A stretch of 64,000 nucleotides of DNA from Malania oleifera. Lineage: Eukaryota > Streptophyta > Magnoliopsida > Santalales > Ximeniaceae. The translations under genes were made by a program, and so were the position numbers. The notes beneath the pieces were generated by a model, which saw only the letters and a program-made list of their open reading frames with translations, was not told the DNA's origin and searched no databases. This document shows, piece by piece, positions 10,475 to 22,900 of the stretch. The stretch is taken from contig NC_080418.1 of the NCBI RefSeq assembly GCF_029873635.1, positions 16,825,388-16,889,387 on the forward strand, in the 5' to 3' direction. The first letter of the stretch is position 1. Each line of letters begins with the position of its first letter.

Positions 10475-11389
10475 TGTAACGACCTGCTCATTAAATTGAT
10501 TTTTTTTCTTAACATTCTACGTGCTCTGATACCATGCTGGGGGTAAACCCAACCAAAACCTAAGCAGCAAGAAGCGGAAATCATGTAACATAACCATAAA
10601 TTATTACATACAATACCAGAGTTTAGAAATGTTTTCCCCAAAATATATACATATATCACTGTTCCCAAAATAACCTCAACTGGTGAGGGTAATACAAAAA
10701 TGCTCCCAAAAATGATACTCACTCTCTGTCAGGGCACCACTGAAGCCCTTCTATTTGAGAGCCTGGTCTACTCGCCTACCTGGATCACCTGAAAAATGTT
10801 TCAACACAGGGATGAGCCAATGCTCAGTAAGAAGAAATATGCTATTACTAGTGTGTGGCAAATGACCTATAATATATATCATGAAATCTGTTTCCATATA
10901 AGCATGAATAGCTAAATACAAAGTACAGTACCAATAATAAAATACACCACCCCTCTTCCCTATTGCTTAACATACAGTATTATGGTTATAATTCAAAATA
11001 CTTCTAGTATACATAAGTAGAGTCCCTGTTTCTGTAAATCCGTACGTATGTAATAATAACTGAAAATTGTTCCCTGTGGCTATCTGTGTCATGACATGCC
11101 CCTCATGATGAGGTTGTGCAGCCCATAGGCTGGATTTACCCTGACTGGCCAATCAGGAATAAATCATTGAACTCCGTCAGTCGACCTGCCCACCTCAACC
11201 CATATCTGGATGGGGAGCCTAACCTCTTCAAGGGCCTAGGTGGTCGACTTTACCACGTATTATCCGAATAGGTGGTTGTACTCATAAAGTAACATAGTAT
11301 CTATAGCAACGGTACCGTGCTCTGTAACTACAAGTCCAACAGGGTCTGATATCATATAATATTTTTCTATACATATTTATCTGATATAC

Positions 11390-11600
11390 CATGATTCTGA
11401 AGTAATCATAATAACCATGATGCTGCAAAACGTACTGAAATCTGAATAATCATAACATGGAACTGCATATTCGTAATACTGGAATTCATATAATCATGGT
11501 ACTGAGATTTGTATAATTATGGTACTAAAATCCGTAAAATCATGGTAGTGAAATTCATAAAAATCATGAAACTACAATTTGTAAAACATATCCTCGTACT
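11390..11600. repeat. Tandem repeats of about 25 bases in the Gypsy-C LTR
   Basis: There are repeated units like ATCATGGTACTGARATTCGTA with slow drift. The same block is at 18353-18548 in the other LTR and, inverted, at about 33500-33700 in solo LTR F. It occupies roughly the same LTR position as the 27-base minisatellite of solo LTR D but has an unrelated sequence. Confidence 0.75.
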
Positions 11601-12004
11601 ACATACATATTCACAAGTCACACCATACTTTAATACATAATTTCGTAAATAAATACACTGTATAATATTTAGAATTTTCCTAGCATAGCATATTTCCCTT
11701 ACCTGACTAGTGGAAAGCCCGTAGGAATTACAAGCCTAACACCCGCATGGCCTCATACAAAACACCCTAAAACCAATATTTGTCAGAACTAAACATTAGT
11801 ATTTTTCTGTCTATATCATTTCCTATAACTACCACAAGGCCAAAAGGAGACTAAAATGCCTTACACTAAATTTGGGATGATTTCCAACTCTGATTTCCCG
11901 ACGATCCGCTCCGGTAGATGCGTAGAGAATTCCACCAGGAGCATCGTGGTAGCTTCGGATCATCGATCCGGCGACTGGTGGGGCCGAAAACGAAGAGAAA
12001 AGGG

Positions 12005-12018
12005 AGAGAGAGTCGTAG

Positions 12019-12079
<61 letters not shown>

Positions 12080-12081
12080 GA
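12005..12081. repeat. (GA)n tract in the Gypsy-C 3' LTR
   Basis: A nearly pure GA run downstream of the minus-strand TATA box, in the likely 5' UTR of element RNA. It yields a false Arg/Glu-rich ORF on the + strand. All Gypsy LTRs here have a GA/CT tract at this place. Confidence 0.9.
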
Positions 12082-12135
12082 GAGAAAGAGGAGAGAGAGA
12101 GCGGCAAGAGAAATGACGAAATCCTGATTTTCCCC

Positions 12136-12326
12136 ATTTTTATACTGCCGGATTCGTCGACGAGACACGTCACCTCGTCGACGAGTCCTTCACAAAATTC
12201 ATCGACGAAGCCCTTTATTCGTTGACGAAATTCAAATAACCCCCTAGACCCTCTCTCGGTATTTTCTCGTCGATGAAGTCCTGTGTTCGTCAAGGAAATT
12301 ATGAAGACCTTCGTCGACGAAGTCTA
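12136..12326 (-). promoter_or_regulatory. Gypsy-C LTR core promoter and dyad array
   Basis: On the minus strand TATAAAAAT is at 12136-12144. The first GTCGAC core is at 12156-12161, exactly 11 bases upstream, followed by five or six more imperfect TTCGTCGACGAA copies to 12326. The right LTR repeats the arrangement at about 19060-19270. Confidence 0.75.
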
Positions 12327-12676
12327 CAGCCTCCTTTTGTTTCTGTATCTATTTTCTCTCCCCCTTATTATTAAAATGCTATTATTCTTTGGGTCGCTAC
12401 AATCTCCCTTCCTTATAAAATTTCATCCTCGAAATTTACTATCTGAATCTCTATCTATACTCTCCATCATCCAGTAGAAGCAAAGGGTCTACTTATTTTA
12501 TTACCTGCCCTCACTTATGGCAGAGGAATACCGTTGTTACATGGGTGGTTCTGGGAGATTACATATATCATAAAAGAAAATTTCTCCCAGAACAAAAATA
12601 CTATCTACTAACCATAATCAATACATGTACCTGCAAAAGAAAACTTATCTAACCATTATACTTTACCTAAGTACCT

Positions 12677-13860
12677 CTATACCTCTTGGAATAACTGTGG
12701 GTATCTCTGTCTAATCTGCTCCTCGAGCTCCCAAGAGGCTTCCTCTATGTCATGGTTCCTCCACAAAACTTTAACTAACGGTATTTCTTTAGTGCGTAAA
12801 ATCTGAACCTTTTTGTCTAAAATCTGTACTGGAGCTTCTTCATATGCCAATGAATCCTTGAGCTCTATCTCTGCATAGCTAATGACGTGGGATGGGTCTG
12901 GGACATATTTTCATAACATGGCAACATGAAACACGTCATGAATACGAGCCAAAGCTGGTGGCAAAGCTAGCCTGTATGCAACTGACCCTATTCTCTCAAG
13001 TATCTCAAAAGTGCCAATATACCTAGGGCTCAACTTGCCCTTCTTTCCAAATCTCATAACTCCTTTCAGAGGAGCTATCTTTAGAAAAACATGATCACCT
13101 ATTCCAAATTCTAGTTCCCGGCGGCGAGTATCTGCATAACTTTTCTGTCGACTTTGTGCTGGACTGATTCTATTACGAATAAGTCGGACTTTATCACATG
13201 CTTGCTAAATTATCTCTGGACCCAAAAATCGCCTTTCGCCAACTTCATTCAGAAAAGAGGAGATCTACATCTCCTACCATATAATGCCTCGAAAGGCACC
13301 ATGCCGATGCTAGCCTGATAACTGTTATTATAAGCAAATTCAACTAGTGGCAAAAACTGAATCTAGCTATCTCCAAAGTCTAGCACACAAGCACGAAGCA
13401 TATCTTCCAACACCTAGATGGTTCTCTCAGTCTGACCATCGGTCTGAGGGAGGAAAGCTGTGCTGAATGCTAACTGAGTCCCTAGTGCCTCCTGCAAACT
13501 CCTCCAGAATCGTGATGTAAAACATGGATCACGGTTCGAGACTATGGATACCGGCACTCCATGTGATCGTACAATCTCCTGTATATATATCTCTGCTAAC
13601 CGGTTCATAGGGTGTTGACTTTAATGGGTAGAAAATGCGCTGTCTTCGTCAATCTATCAACTATCACCCAGATGGCATTCTGACCATGCAACACTGGCGA
13701 CAGTCCAGTAAAAAAATCCATGGATACATGGTCCCACTTCCACTCAGAAATGAAAAGTGGCTGCAACTGACCAGCTGGCCTCTGGTGCTCAGCCTTAACC
13801 TGCTGGCACATTAAACACTGCTGCACAAACTTTGCTATCTCTCTCTTCATGCCACTCCAC
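12677..13860 (-). pseudogene. Gypsy-C integrase and chromodomain
   Basis: Integrase inserts element DNA; the C-terminal chromodomain of chromoviruses is thought to guide it to heterochromatin. Seen on the minus strand: zinc-binding half with [11 protein letters not shown], the catalytic series MDFFTGL (Asp), SNRDPCF (Asp) and DGQTERTI (Glu), then KGKLSPRYIG and YEEAPVQILDKK, then a chromodomain ending RQRYPQLFQEV with TAG at 12677-12679. Trp in FWWSG is a stop in this copy, and frame breaks lie near 13600 and 13400. Not functional as it stands. Confidence 0.87.
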
Positions 13861-14030
13861 TAGAAAGAATTTTGCAAATCCCTATACATTTTTGTACTGC
13901 CAAGATGAACAGTGCATAGCGATCTGTGTTTCTCCTGTAGAATCATCCTCCTGATGCTATCATCTGCAGGCACACACAATCTGGTGCGAAATCTCAGAGC
14001 CCCATCATCAGAAATACCAAACTCCTCCCC

Positions 14031-15480
14031 CTAACCATCTTGAACTCTAGCTATCACCTCCACTAACTCTGGATCATCCCTCTGAGCAACTTTAATCTTC
14101 TCATATAACATGGGCTGTACAACCAAACTGGCCATAGATGCTTGAGGATCATCCTCCACTAACTCTACACCAAGTCTCTCTAAGTTCATCTGAATCGAGT
14201 GCTGAATTATCGCTGCTAACTGTGCCGTGTCTCCTAATTTACGGCTCAGAGCATCAATCACCACATTTGCTTTACCTGGGTGGTAACTAATGGTGCAGTC
14301 GTAATCCTTGATGAGCTCCAACCACCTCCTCTGCCGCATATTCAATTCCTTCTGTGTACAAATGTATTTCAAGCTTTTATGATCAGAGAATATCTCACAC
14401 CTCTCACCATAAAGGTAATGCCTCTAGATCTTCAGTGCATGTACAACCCCAGCCAATTCTAGATCGTGAGTAGGGTAGTTCTTCTCATATTCTTTCAACT
14501 GTCGGGATGCATATGCCACCACTCTACCATGCTGCATCAGCACACAACCGAGCCCTTTCAAGGACGCGTCACTGTAGATAATATAACCATTGCCACCAGA
14601 TGGAATCGTAAGAACTGGTGCAGTGACGAGCCGCCGCTTTAATTCCTGAAAGCTCTGCTCGCACTCTTCATCCCACACAAATCTGACATTTTTCCTAGTC
14701 AACCGCGTAAGAGGACCTGACAAGGCTGAAAAACCCTCAACAAAACGACGGTAATAACCTGCCAGTCCTAAGAAACTCCTGACTTCCTGCACATTTCTCG
14801 GCCTAGCCCAATTTACCACTGCATCAATCTTGCTAGGATCCCCTGCAATACTGTCCCTTGAGATCACATGGCCTAAAACTGCCACCTTCTCAAGCCAGAA
14901 TTCACACTTGCTAAATTTAGCATAAAGCTTCTCCTCCCTGAGAGTCTGTAGCACATGCCTCAAATGCACCTCATGCTCCTCAAAACTCCGTGAGTAGACC
15001 AGTATATCATCAATAAAAACTACTACAAACTAATTTAGATACTGATGAAAAACTATGTTCATCAAGTTCATGAACACAGCTGGGGCATTCGTCAAACCTA
15101 AAGGCATAACGAGAAATTCATAGTGCCTGTACTTGGTCCTGAAGGCCGTCTTTGCAACATCCTCTACCTTTACTCTCACTTGATGATACCTGGATCTAAG
15201 GTCAATCTTGGAATATACCCGTGTACCCTGGAGCTGATCAAATAAATCGTCTATACGGGGCAGAGAATATTTATTCTTGATAGTAGCTTTGTTTATCTCC
15301 CTATAGTCAATACACATCCTCATGGACACGTCTTTCTTCTTTACAAACAACACTGGAGCTCCCCACGGCGATACACTGGGTCATATAAACCCCTTGTTCA
15401 ACAAATCCTGCAACTGCTCCTTTAATTCTCCTAATTCAGCTAGAGCCATATGGTACAAGACCTTAGAGATCGGCACAGTC
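14031..15480 (-). pseudogene. Gypsy-C reverse transcriptase and RNase H
   Basis: RT motifs in order: [45 protein letters not shown], then FIDDILVYS, where the catalytic Asp pair is intact. RNase H follows: [42 protein letters not shown]. In-frame stops occur at 15378-15380 (TGA where relatives have Arg) and 15030-15032 (TAG just before FVVVFIDD). The catalytic residues survive while the frame does not. Confidence 0.88.
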
Positions 15481-15699
15481 CCTGGAGGTAAATCTATAGG
15501 AAAATCTATCTCGCGCACAGGAGGCAGCCCTGGTAGCTCCTCTGGAGAAACATCTAGAAATTCCCGTACCACTGGGGTGCTGTCAATCTTCAATTCATTT
15601 TCAGATGCTTCTTTCACAAATGCTATAAATCCTTGATCTCCGTCTAGGAGTAATCTGTTCGCCTGTACTGCGGACACCAGCTGTGTTGGAGCATGTACC

Positions 15700-16118
15700 C
15701 GTGAGCCAACGAATCTGAATTCCTGCTCTCCAGGAGGTCTGAAAATTACTTCTTTTTGGAAGCAATCAATGCTAGCGTGATTGGCAGCCAACCAGTCCAT
15801 ACCCAGTATTATATCGAACCCACACATATCAAACACAACAAGATCTACTGGTAATACTTTTCCCTGAATTTCTATCGGATAGCCTCTAAGTACTCTCTGA
15901 CATCTAATCATTGACCCTGATGGTGTAGCTACCGACCGTACTATATCTAATGACTGGGTCTCACTCTCAGATAATTTAACATAAGATGTAGAAATGAAAG
16001 AATGAGTAGCACCCGAGTTAAAAAGAACAATAACTGGGTATGATAAAATGGTAAATGTACCTATCACCACATCCGTAGCAGCCTCTGCATCACCTGGCGT
16101 CAGGGCATAAACTCGCAC
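15700..16118 (-). pseudogene. Gypsy-C aspartic protease, active site Asp changed to Asn
   Basis: The retropepsin domain cleaves Gag-Pol. Seen: VYALTPGDAEAATDVV at the start, then VLFNSGATHSFIS where the family has LFDSGATHSFIS. The codon is AAC, so the catalytic Asp is lost. The domain continues with DMCGFDIILGMDWLAANHA, typical of chromovirus protease. The frame is otherwise open into the RT linker up to 15381. Confidence 0.87.
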
Positions 16119-17147
16119 TGGAGCTACGTTCCTCTGCTAGCCACCTCGAGGCGCCTAGTGTCCTCCCTGATAAGGCCTAGGTGTTGGGACCTGGTCTTGC
16201 TGACCTAGGCAATCACGCATCACGTGACCTGGTCTCCCACAACGATAACATACACCCTTGCTTGCCCAACACTCCCCCATATGATGTCTCCCACATGTCT
16301 GACACACCGGGTATGTCTACGCACCCTGGTTCCCTCGAGGTTCTGCCATCTGTCTCTGATCCCCCCTATCATGACCTCCTCTCCATGGGCCCCTATTGGA
16401 GCCAGCCTGGAAACCCTGAGGCACAGGCCTCTTCCTCTGACCCTGAGCTGCCACACCCCTCTGAATACCACTCTCAATAATCGCAGCACTGTCTACAACC
16501 TCTTTGAATGTCTGAGCCCTAAAACCAATCACCTGCTCAAACAGATTCTACCTCAACCCTTCTTCAAACTTCCTAACCTTCTTCTCTTCATTAGGTGCTA
16601 GATGTGGAGCAAAACACGACAACTCGACAAACCGAGCCGCGTATGGAGATACAGTCATCTGCCCCTGTACCAAATGCAGGAACTCTGCTGCCTTCGCACT
16701 CCGAATGATAGTAGGAAAATACCACTCGAAGAACATATCCTTGAATCGATCCCACGTCAATGGAACTGGAACCGGACTCTACTCCTCTATCAAACGCGCT
16801 GCTCTCCACCAGCGCTTCGCCTCCCCTGTCAGTTTAAAAGTGGCAAATGCTAGATTCTGCTCATCCGTACATGGAAGCACCGCCAACATCTCCTCGATAT
16901 CCTGGACCCAATTCTCAGCTATAGTCGGGTCATCTCCTTCAACAAAGGATGGGGGCTTCATACATGTAAACTACTCAATCGAACAACCAAGCTCCCCAGA
17001 ACTCCTAGCCATCTCAGCCATCACCTGCTGAGTGACACTGCGCAGCACAACATCAGTATTTCCTCCACCTATACTGGAAGGTCCTGGCCTGTCCTCCCCA
17101 GCATTCGTGCCGCTGCTTCCTAGGTCAATCTTGAAAATAAGAAACAT
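16119..17147 (-). pseudogene. Gypsy-C gag with repeated TAG stops
   Basis: The likely start ATG at 17145-17147 leads to DLGSSGTNAGED, like MDLGNSS of Gypsy-A. Further motifs: VTQQVMAEMARSSGE, ENWVQDIEEML, AKRWWRAARLIEE, PYAARFVELSCF, then a zinc array with [12 protein letters not shown] and [17 protein letters not shown] stops lie at 16971-16973, 16779-16781, 16548-16550, 16317-16319, 16155-16157 and 16137-16139, all in one otherwise continuous frame. Confidence 0.88.
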
Positions 17148-17419
17148 ATTTAAACACTTTATCTCCTATATGGACCTATCCTATACCAACTCAAAATTAG
17201 TTACCTTCCTTGACTTTAACCCAATATCCAGTTCTGTCACCTAGACACACGACCCGACAATAGTTTACTATGGTTTTCCTCAAATCGTCACCCTAGGAAA
17301 AGCACAGAAAACACTATGAAAATCCTGTACCCAGACACAGAACAAACCTCAAATCCTTTTCCTATACTCTGGTATTACTTCTGCTGCACTCTAAAGTCTA
17401 CAGAACCTAGTAAACTTAG

Positions 17420-17431
17420 GCTCTGATACCA
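17420..17431 (-). other. Gypsy-C primer-binding site
   Basis: The minus strand reads TGGTATCAGAGC, three bases inside the right-hand (5') LTR. It is complementary to initiator Met tRNA. Confidence 0.92.
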
Positions 17432-17434
17432 AAC

Positions 17435-19345
17435 TGTAACGACCTACTTATTAAATTGATTTTTTTTTTTCTAACATTCTACATGCTCTGATACCATGCT
17501 GGGGGTAAACCCAACCAAAACCTAAGCAGCAAGAAGCGGAAATTATGTAACATAACCATAAATTATTACATACAATACCAGAGTTTAGAAATGTTTTCCC
17601 TAAAATATATACATATATCACTGTTCCCAAAATAACCTCAACTGGTGAGGGTAATACAAAAATGCTCCCAAAAATGATACTCACTCTCTGTTAGGGCACC
17701 ACTGAATCTCTTCTATTTGCGAGCCTGGTCTGCTCGCCTACCTGGATTACCTGAAAAATGTTTCAACACTGGGATGAGCCAACGCTCAGTAAGAAGAAAT
17801 ATGCTATTACTAGTGTGTGGCAAATGAGCTACAATATATATCATGAAATCTGTTTCCATATAAACATGAATAGCTGAATACAAAGTACAGTACCAATAAT
17901 AAAATACACCACCCCTCTTCCCTATTGCTTAACATACAGTATTATGGTTATAATTCAAAATACTTCTAGTGTACATAAGTAGAGTCCCTGTTTCTGTAAA
18001 TCCGTACGTATGTAATAATAACTGAAAACTGTTCCCTGTGGCTATTTGTGTCGTGACATGCCCCTCATGACAAGGTTGTGCAGCCCGTAGGCTGGATTTA
18101 CCATGGATGGCCAACCAGGAATAAATCATTAAACTCCGTCAGTCGACCTGCCCACCTCAACCCATATCTGGATGGGGAGCCTAACCTCTTCAAGGGCCTA
18201 GGTGGTCGACTTTACCACGTATTATCTAAATAAGTGGTTGCACTCATAAAGTAACATAGTATCTATAACAACGGTACTGTGCTCTCTAGCTGCAAGTCCA
18301 ACAGGGTTTGATATCATATAATATTTTTATATACATATTTATCTTATTTACCATGATTCTGAAGTAATCATAATAACCATGATGCTGCAAAACGTACTGA
18401 AATCTGAATAATCATAACATGGAACTGCATATTTGTAATACTGGAATTCGTATAATCATGGTACTGAGATTCGTATAATCATGGTACTAAAATCCGTAAA
18501 ATCATGGTAGTGAAATTCATAAAAATCATGAAACTACAATTCGTAAAACATATCCTCGTACTACATACACATTCACAAGCTACACCATACTTTAATACAT
18601 AATTTTCGTAAATAAATACACTGTATAATATTTAGAATTTTCCTAGCATAACAAATTTCTCTTACCTGACTAGTGGAAAGCCCCTAGGGAATACAAGCCT
18701 AACACCCGCAGGGCCTCCTACAAAACACCTTGAAACCAATATTTGTCAGAACTAAACATCAGTATTTTTCTGTCTATATCATTTCCTATAACTACCACAA
18801 GGCCAAAAGGAGACTAAAATGCCTTACCCTGAATTTGGGATGATTTTCAACTCTGATTTCCCGACGATTCGCTCTGGTAGATGCGTACAGAACTCCGCCA
18901 GGAGCGTCGTGGTAGCTTCGGATCATCGATCCGGCGACTAGTGGGGCCAGAAACGAAGAGAAAAGGGAGAGAGAGTCGTAGGAGAGAGAGAGAGAGAGAG
19001 AGGAGAGAGAAAGAGAAGAGAGAGAGCGGCAAGAGAAATGACGAAATCCCAATTTTTTCCATTTTTATACTGCCGGATTTGTCGACGAGACATGTCACCT
19101 CATCGATGAGTCCTTCACAAAATTCGTCAACGAAGCCCCATATTCGTTGATGAAATTCAGACCGCCCCCAGACCCTCTCTCGGTATTTTCTCGTCGACGA
19201 AGTCCTGTGTTCGTCGATGAAATTCTGAAGACCTTCGTCGACGAAACCCTGTGTTCGTCGACGAAGTTTACGACCTCTTTTTGTTTCTGTATCTATTTTC
19301 TCTCCCCCTTATTATTAAAATGCTATTATCCTTTGGGTTGCTACA
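17435..19345 (-). repeat. Gypsy-C 5' LTR (right end)
   Basis: It starts TGTAACGACC and ends GGGTTGCTACA, followed by the TSD ATAGA. It is nearly the same as the left LTR. The (GA)n tract is shorter (18980-19024), and the dyad array lies at about 19076-19268. Confidence 0.94.
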
Positions 19346-19968
19346 ATAGAAGTAAGGATACAAAATATGGTAGACAAGAAAATCGACAAGAAGTTTTGCG
19401 TGTGAAGAAATTGGATAAAGGGAAGGAAGTTCAGAGAGAATTGATAGATCCATGCATTGTCGAAGAACCTATAGAGGGGGCTCAGGCTCAAAAGGGTGCA
19501 ACGACATCACAAATTTTGCCAGTGGTTGAGATAGTTCCGCAATGTGAGATGGAAGAGGGGGAGTTTGTTCCCGAAGATCTGAGGCTTGAAATGGAGACTT
19601 TGCAGCGAAATATAAATTAGTATGAGATTGTGCAGAGGGAGGAGAGTGTTGAACCAGTCTTGGGTGCTCCTGACGCTGATATTCTGATAGTGGAAGATGG
19701 CATAGTAGTGCATGATCAGTTGATTTCGTCTAGTAATATGGTTACAGAAATTTTGGAACAAGAGTGTACTTTCATAGCCAGGTGTGTCCCACATAATTGT
19801 GAATCAGATAGGGAGGTGGAGACAAATAATTTAGAGAAACTCCCTTTGGAAAAAAGGCTTTTGTTCGGATGATGATTTACATGTTCCGATTGTTAAGTTG
19901 AAGGATATTAATGGGCAAAGTGAGAAGAAGTCTCAATGGGTTATTACCTGTCTAAAGAAACTTGATTT
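19346..19968 (+). pseudogene. LINE ORF1, 3' part
   Basis: This continuation of ORF1 after the Gypsy-C insertion opens NRSKDTKYGRQENRQEV. It is hydrophilic, rich in Glu and Val, with no recognised domain, and a TAG near 19618. The C-terminal tail of plant L1 ORF1 is variable, so placement rests on position between the knuckle and ORF2. Confidence 0.6.
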
Positions 19969-22900
19969 ATGATTAATACAATTCTAATGTGGAATGTGCG
20001 GGGTTTAGGCACGTCAAAAAATCGTTTACATAAGTTAATGAGGAATTTTTCGCCTTTTATTTTGGTTATTTCAGAGCCATTTTTTTATGAAAGTCTGATA
20101 TCGCAATGGGCTAACTTTCTAAATTTGTCGAATTTTTGTGCGAATGCTTCAGTGGGGGGTAAAATTTGGATATTTTGGGAAGAGGAAGTGCACTTTGAGT
20201 TACAACATATGTCTGATAAAGTTATTTCAAGTACTTTTAGTTATGTGGACCAGATTTTCTTGGCTTCTTTTGTTTATGCTAAATGTCGTCAAACAGATCG
20301 CCGGGAACTTTGAAATGATTTGGAGTTTGTAAAGAGGGATGATTTCCCTTGGTTAGTGGCGGGAGATTTTAATATTATCCATTCAGATTCGGAACGTATT
20401 GGTGGTCATATGAGGCCGTTATCGGCTATGGAGGAATTTAACAATTGTTTGGACAACTGTGGTCTTATGGATTCGGTTGGTACTGACAACAACATGTCTT
20501 GGTGTAATGGTCACAGTGGTAATTCTCGGAGTTGGGCAAAACTGGATAGGGTGCTCTATAATTCGAATCTTCTTCAGGTTTTGGCAAATATTTATTTTGA
20601 GTATGGAAAGAGGAGGACTTTAGAAATCTGCATCAGTATGGTCCTTCTCCCTTCAGGTATCAGAATATGTGGAGCACACACTAGTCTTTTAAGCCTTGCG
20701 TGGAGGAAGCCTGGAGGGAGGAGTCTCATGGTTCGAGTTTAATTAGACTTGCTGGTAAATTGAAACATACGAAAGCTGCAATTCGAAATTGGAACAAACA
20801 GGTTTTTGGACATGTACAATAGAACATTAATAAATTGGAGGAAAGTATGGAGGCTCTAGAGGCTCGGCTTCAGGAAGGGTATTCGCTAGAAATGGAGGAA
20901 GATTTTTTCCTTACTAAACTCGAGCTGGAAGCATGGGAAAAGAGGGAGGAGATTCGTATTTCTCAGCTAGAAAAAAAAAATGGTTGGAGGCGGGGGATAA
21001 CAATATAAAGTTCTTTCATGCATTTGTGAACCAAAGGAGGAAGAAGACTATGATTCATTCATTGAAACTTCCAAATGGAGAAGTGTTGGATTCTATGGAA
21101 GCTATTCATGAGGGTGCAGTAAGGTATTTTCGAACTTTCTTAACAGGTGTAGGACCCAATCGAACAGCTAATTAACCTTGTTGATATAATATCTCCTATG
21201 GTTTCTGAAGAGGAGAATATTGATCTTTGTCGTGAACCGTCTGAGGTGGAGATAAGGGATGCTATTCTTTCTATCCCGAGAAATAGTAGCCTAGGTTCGG
21301 ATGGTTTTGGATCGACTTTTTTCCAGGATTGCTAGGATATTGTAAAAGAAGACGTGATCGATGCAGCTAGAGATTTTTTTGCTGGGTCCCCTCTTCCTAG
21401 ATTTTATTCTGCATCTTACATTGTTCTAATCCCAAAAGTTCAGAATCCTCAGAGTTTTGACAAGTTTAGGCCTATTAGTCTTTGTAGTGTTATCTACAAA
21501 ATTTTTCAAAAATTATTGTTGCAATGATGACAGGTTTATTGTCTGCTTTGATTTCTCCGGAACAGGGAGCTTTCATTCCTGGTAGAAGTATATTTGAAAA
21601 TATTTCTTTGGCATAAGAAATGGTTCATTCTCTACATAAGAATTCTAATGGTGGAAATGTAATGATCAAAGTGGACATGACTAAGTCATATGATAGGGTC
21701 AATTGGGATTTTTTAAACTTGGTTCTGGAAAGCTTTGGTTTCTCACGAAAATTTTGTGGTTTAGTGGCGGAATGTGTTTCCTCTCCTTGGTTCTCCATTA
21801 TGATGAATGACACTTATAATGGTTTCTTTAAACCTTCTCGAGGGCATTGCCAAGGAGATCCTTTATCTCCTTATCTATTTATTATTTTATAGGAAGTTCT
21901 CTCTCGACTTCTAAAGAAAATTTTTGTGGAGAATAAGATAGGGGCTTACTATCATCCTCGTGAGGCGCCTTTGGTATCTCACCTTCTCTATGTGGATGAC
22001 ATTCTTATTTTTGCCAATGGCAAGAGAAGTTTCATTCGAATGCTTATTAAGAGTTTGAAGAAGTATGAGGATTGGTCCGGTCAATTGATAAATAAAGAAA
22101 AGTCAAGTATTTTTTTTCAAAGAATTGCTTTTGCTCGGAAGAGATCTCTGTTAAGGATGACTGACTTTGCGGAAGGAGGTTTTCTTGCTACATATTTGGG
22201 TGTTCCTTTGGTATTAGGTTGTCTTACGGCCCGTATTTTAGAGCCTCTAGTTGATAAATTGAGGAAAAAGATAGTGGGTTGGAAATTCAAGCTTTTATCT
22301 CAAGGGGGTTGCCTAATTTTAATTAAGCATGTATTATCATCAATATCGATTCATCAATTGACGGTATTGGACATTCCTACTACTGTCTTCAAAAAGATAA
22401 ATTTTATGTTATCGAAATTTTTTTGGAGTGGAGTAAATGACAAAAGGAAAAGGAATTGGTGTTCTTGGTCTAATATATGTAAGCCTGTTTGTGAGGGTGG
22501 TTTGGCTGTTAGGGATTTGGAGGAGGTAAAAAAATCATTGCATATGAAGTTTGTGTGGAGATTGTTAATTATGGATAATCTGCGGACTCAATTCTTTAAA
22601 GCCAAGTATTTGTATAAGAAACACCACTTGAGAGAAATGAAACTAGAGAAAGGAACCAGATTTTGGAGATCGATTGTTCGTGTGATTCCTGAAGTTTTAG
22701 AGCATGTCCGTGTTCGAATTAAAGAAGGGTCGGCTTCTTTCTGGTCTAATCGTTGGTTAGCCTCCGACCCCCTTTGTGCTAAGGTTCAAGAAATCAGTAA
22801 CCATAAGCTTCGAATTCAAGATTGTTGGGATAGAGATGGGTGGAATGTTGATTTATTAGTGGATCTGTTGGGTGAAGATCAGGCTAAGGAAGTAATGAAC

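Larger units (their letters stand above)
10475..12401 (-). repeat. Gypsy-C 3' LTR (left end)
   Basis: It starts TGTAACGACC and ends GGGTCGCTACA on the + strand. The polypurine tract reads AAGGAAGGGAGAT on the minus strand at 12402-12414. It contains a minisatellite-like block, a GA tract, a TATA box and a GTCGAC dyad array. Confidence 0.94.
10475..19345 (-). mobile_element. Gypsy-C: full-length Tekay-like chromovirus, decayed
   Basis: The element is 8871 bases with LTRs of 1927 and 1911 bases, perfect TSD ATAGA (10470-10474 and 19346-19350), a primer site beside the right LTR and a polypurine tract beside the left LTR, so it is transcribed leftward. The internal order gag, PR, RT, RNase H, IN, chromodomain marks a chromovirus. 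The two LTRs are close: six mismatches over about 195 compared bases (10802 onward against 17763 onward). The coding part is broken by many in-frame stops. It inserted into LINE ORF1. Confidence 0.95.

Noticed and set aside
11829..12293. 154-codon minus-strand ORF, and the + strand Arg/Glu ORF opposite it
   Set aside because: They are produced by the GA/CT tract and dyad array of the Gypsy-C LTR; the same kind of ORF appears in other LTRs with different frames.
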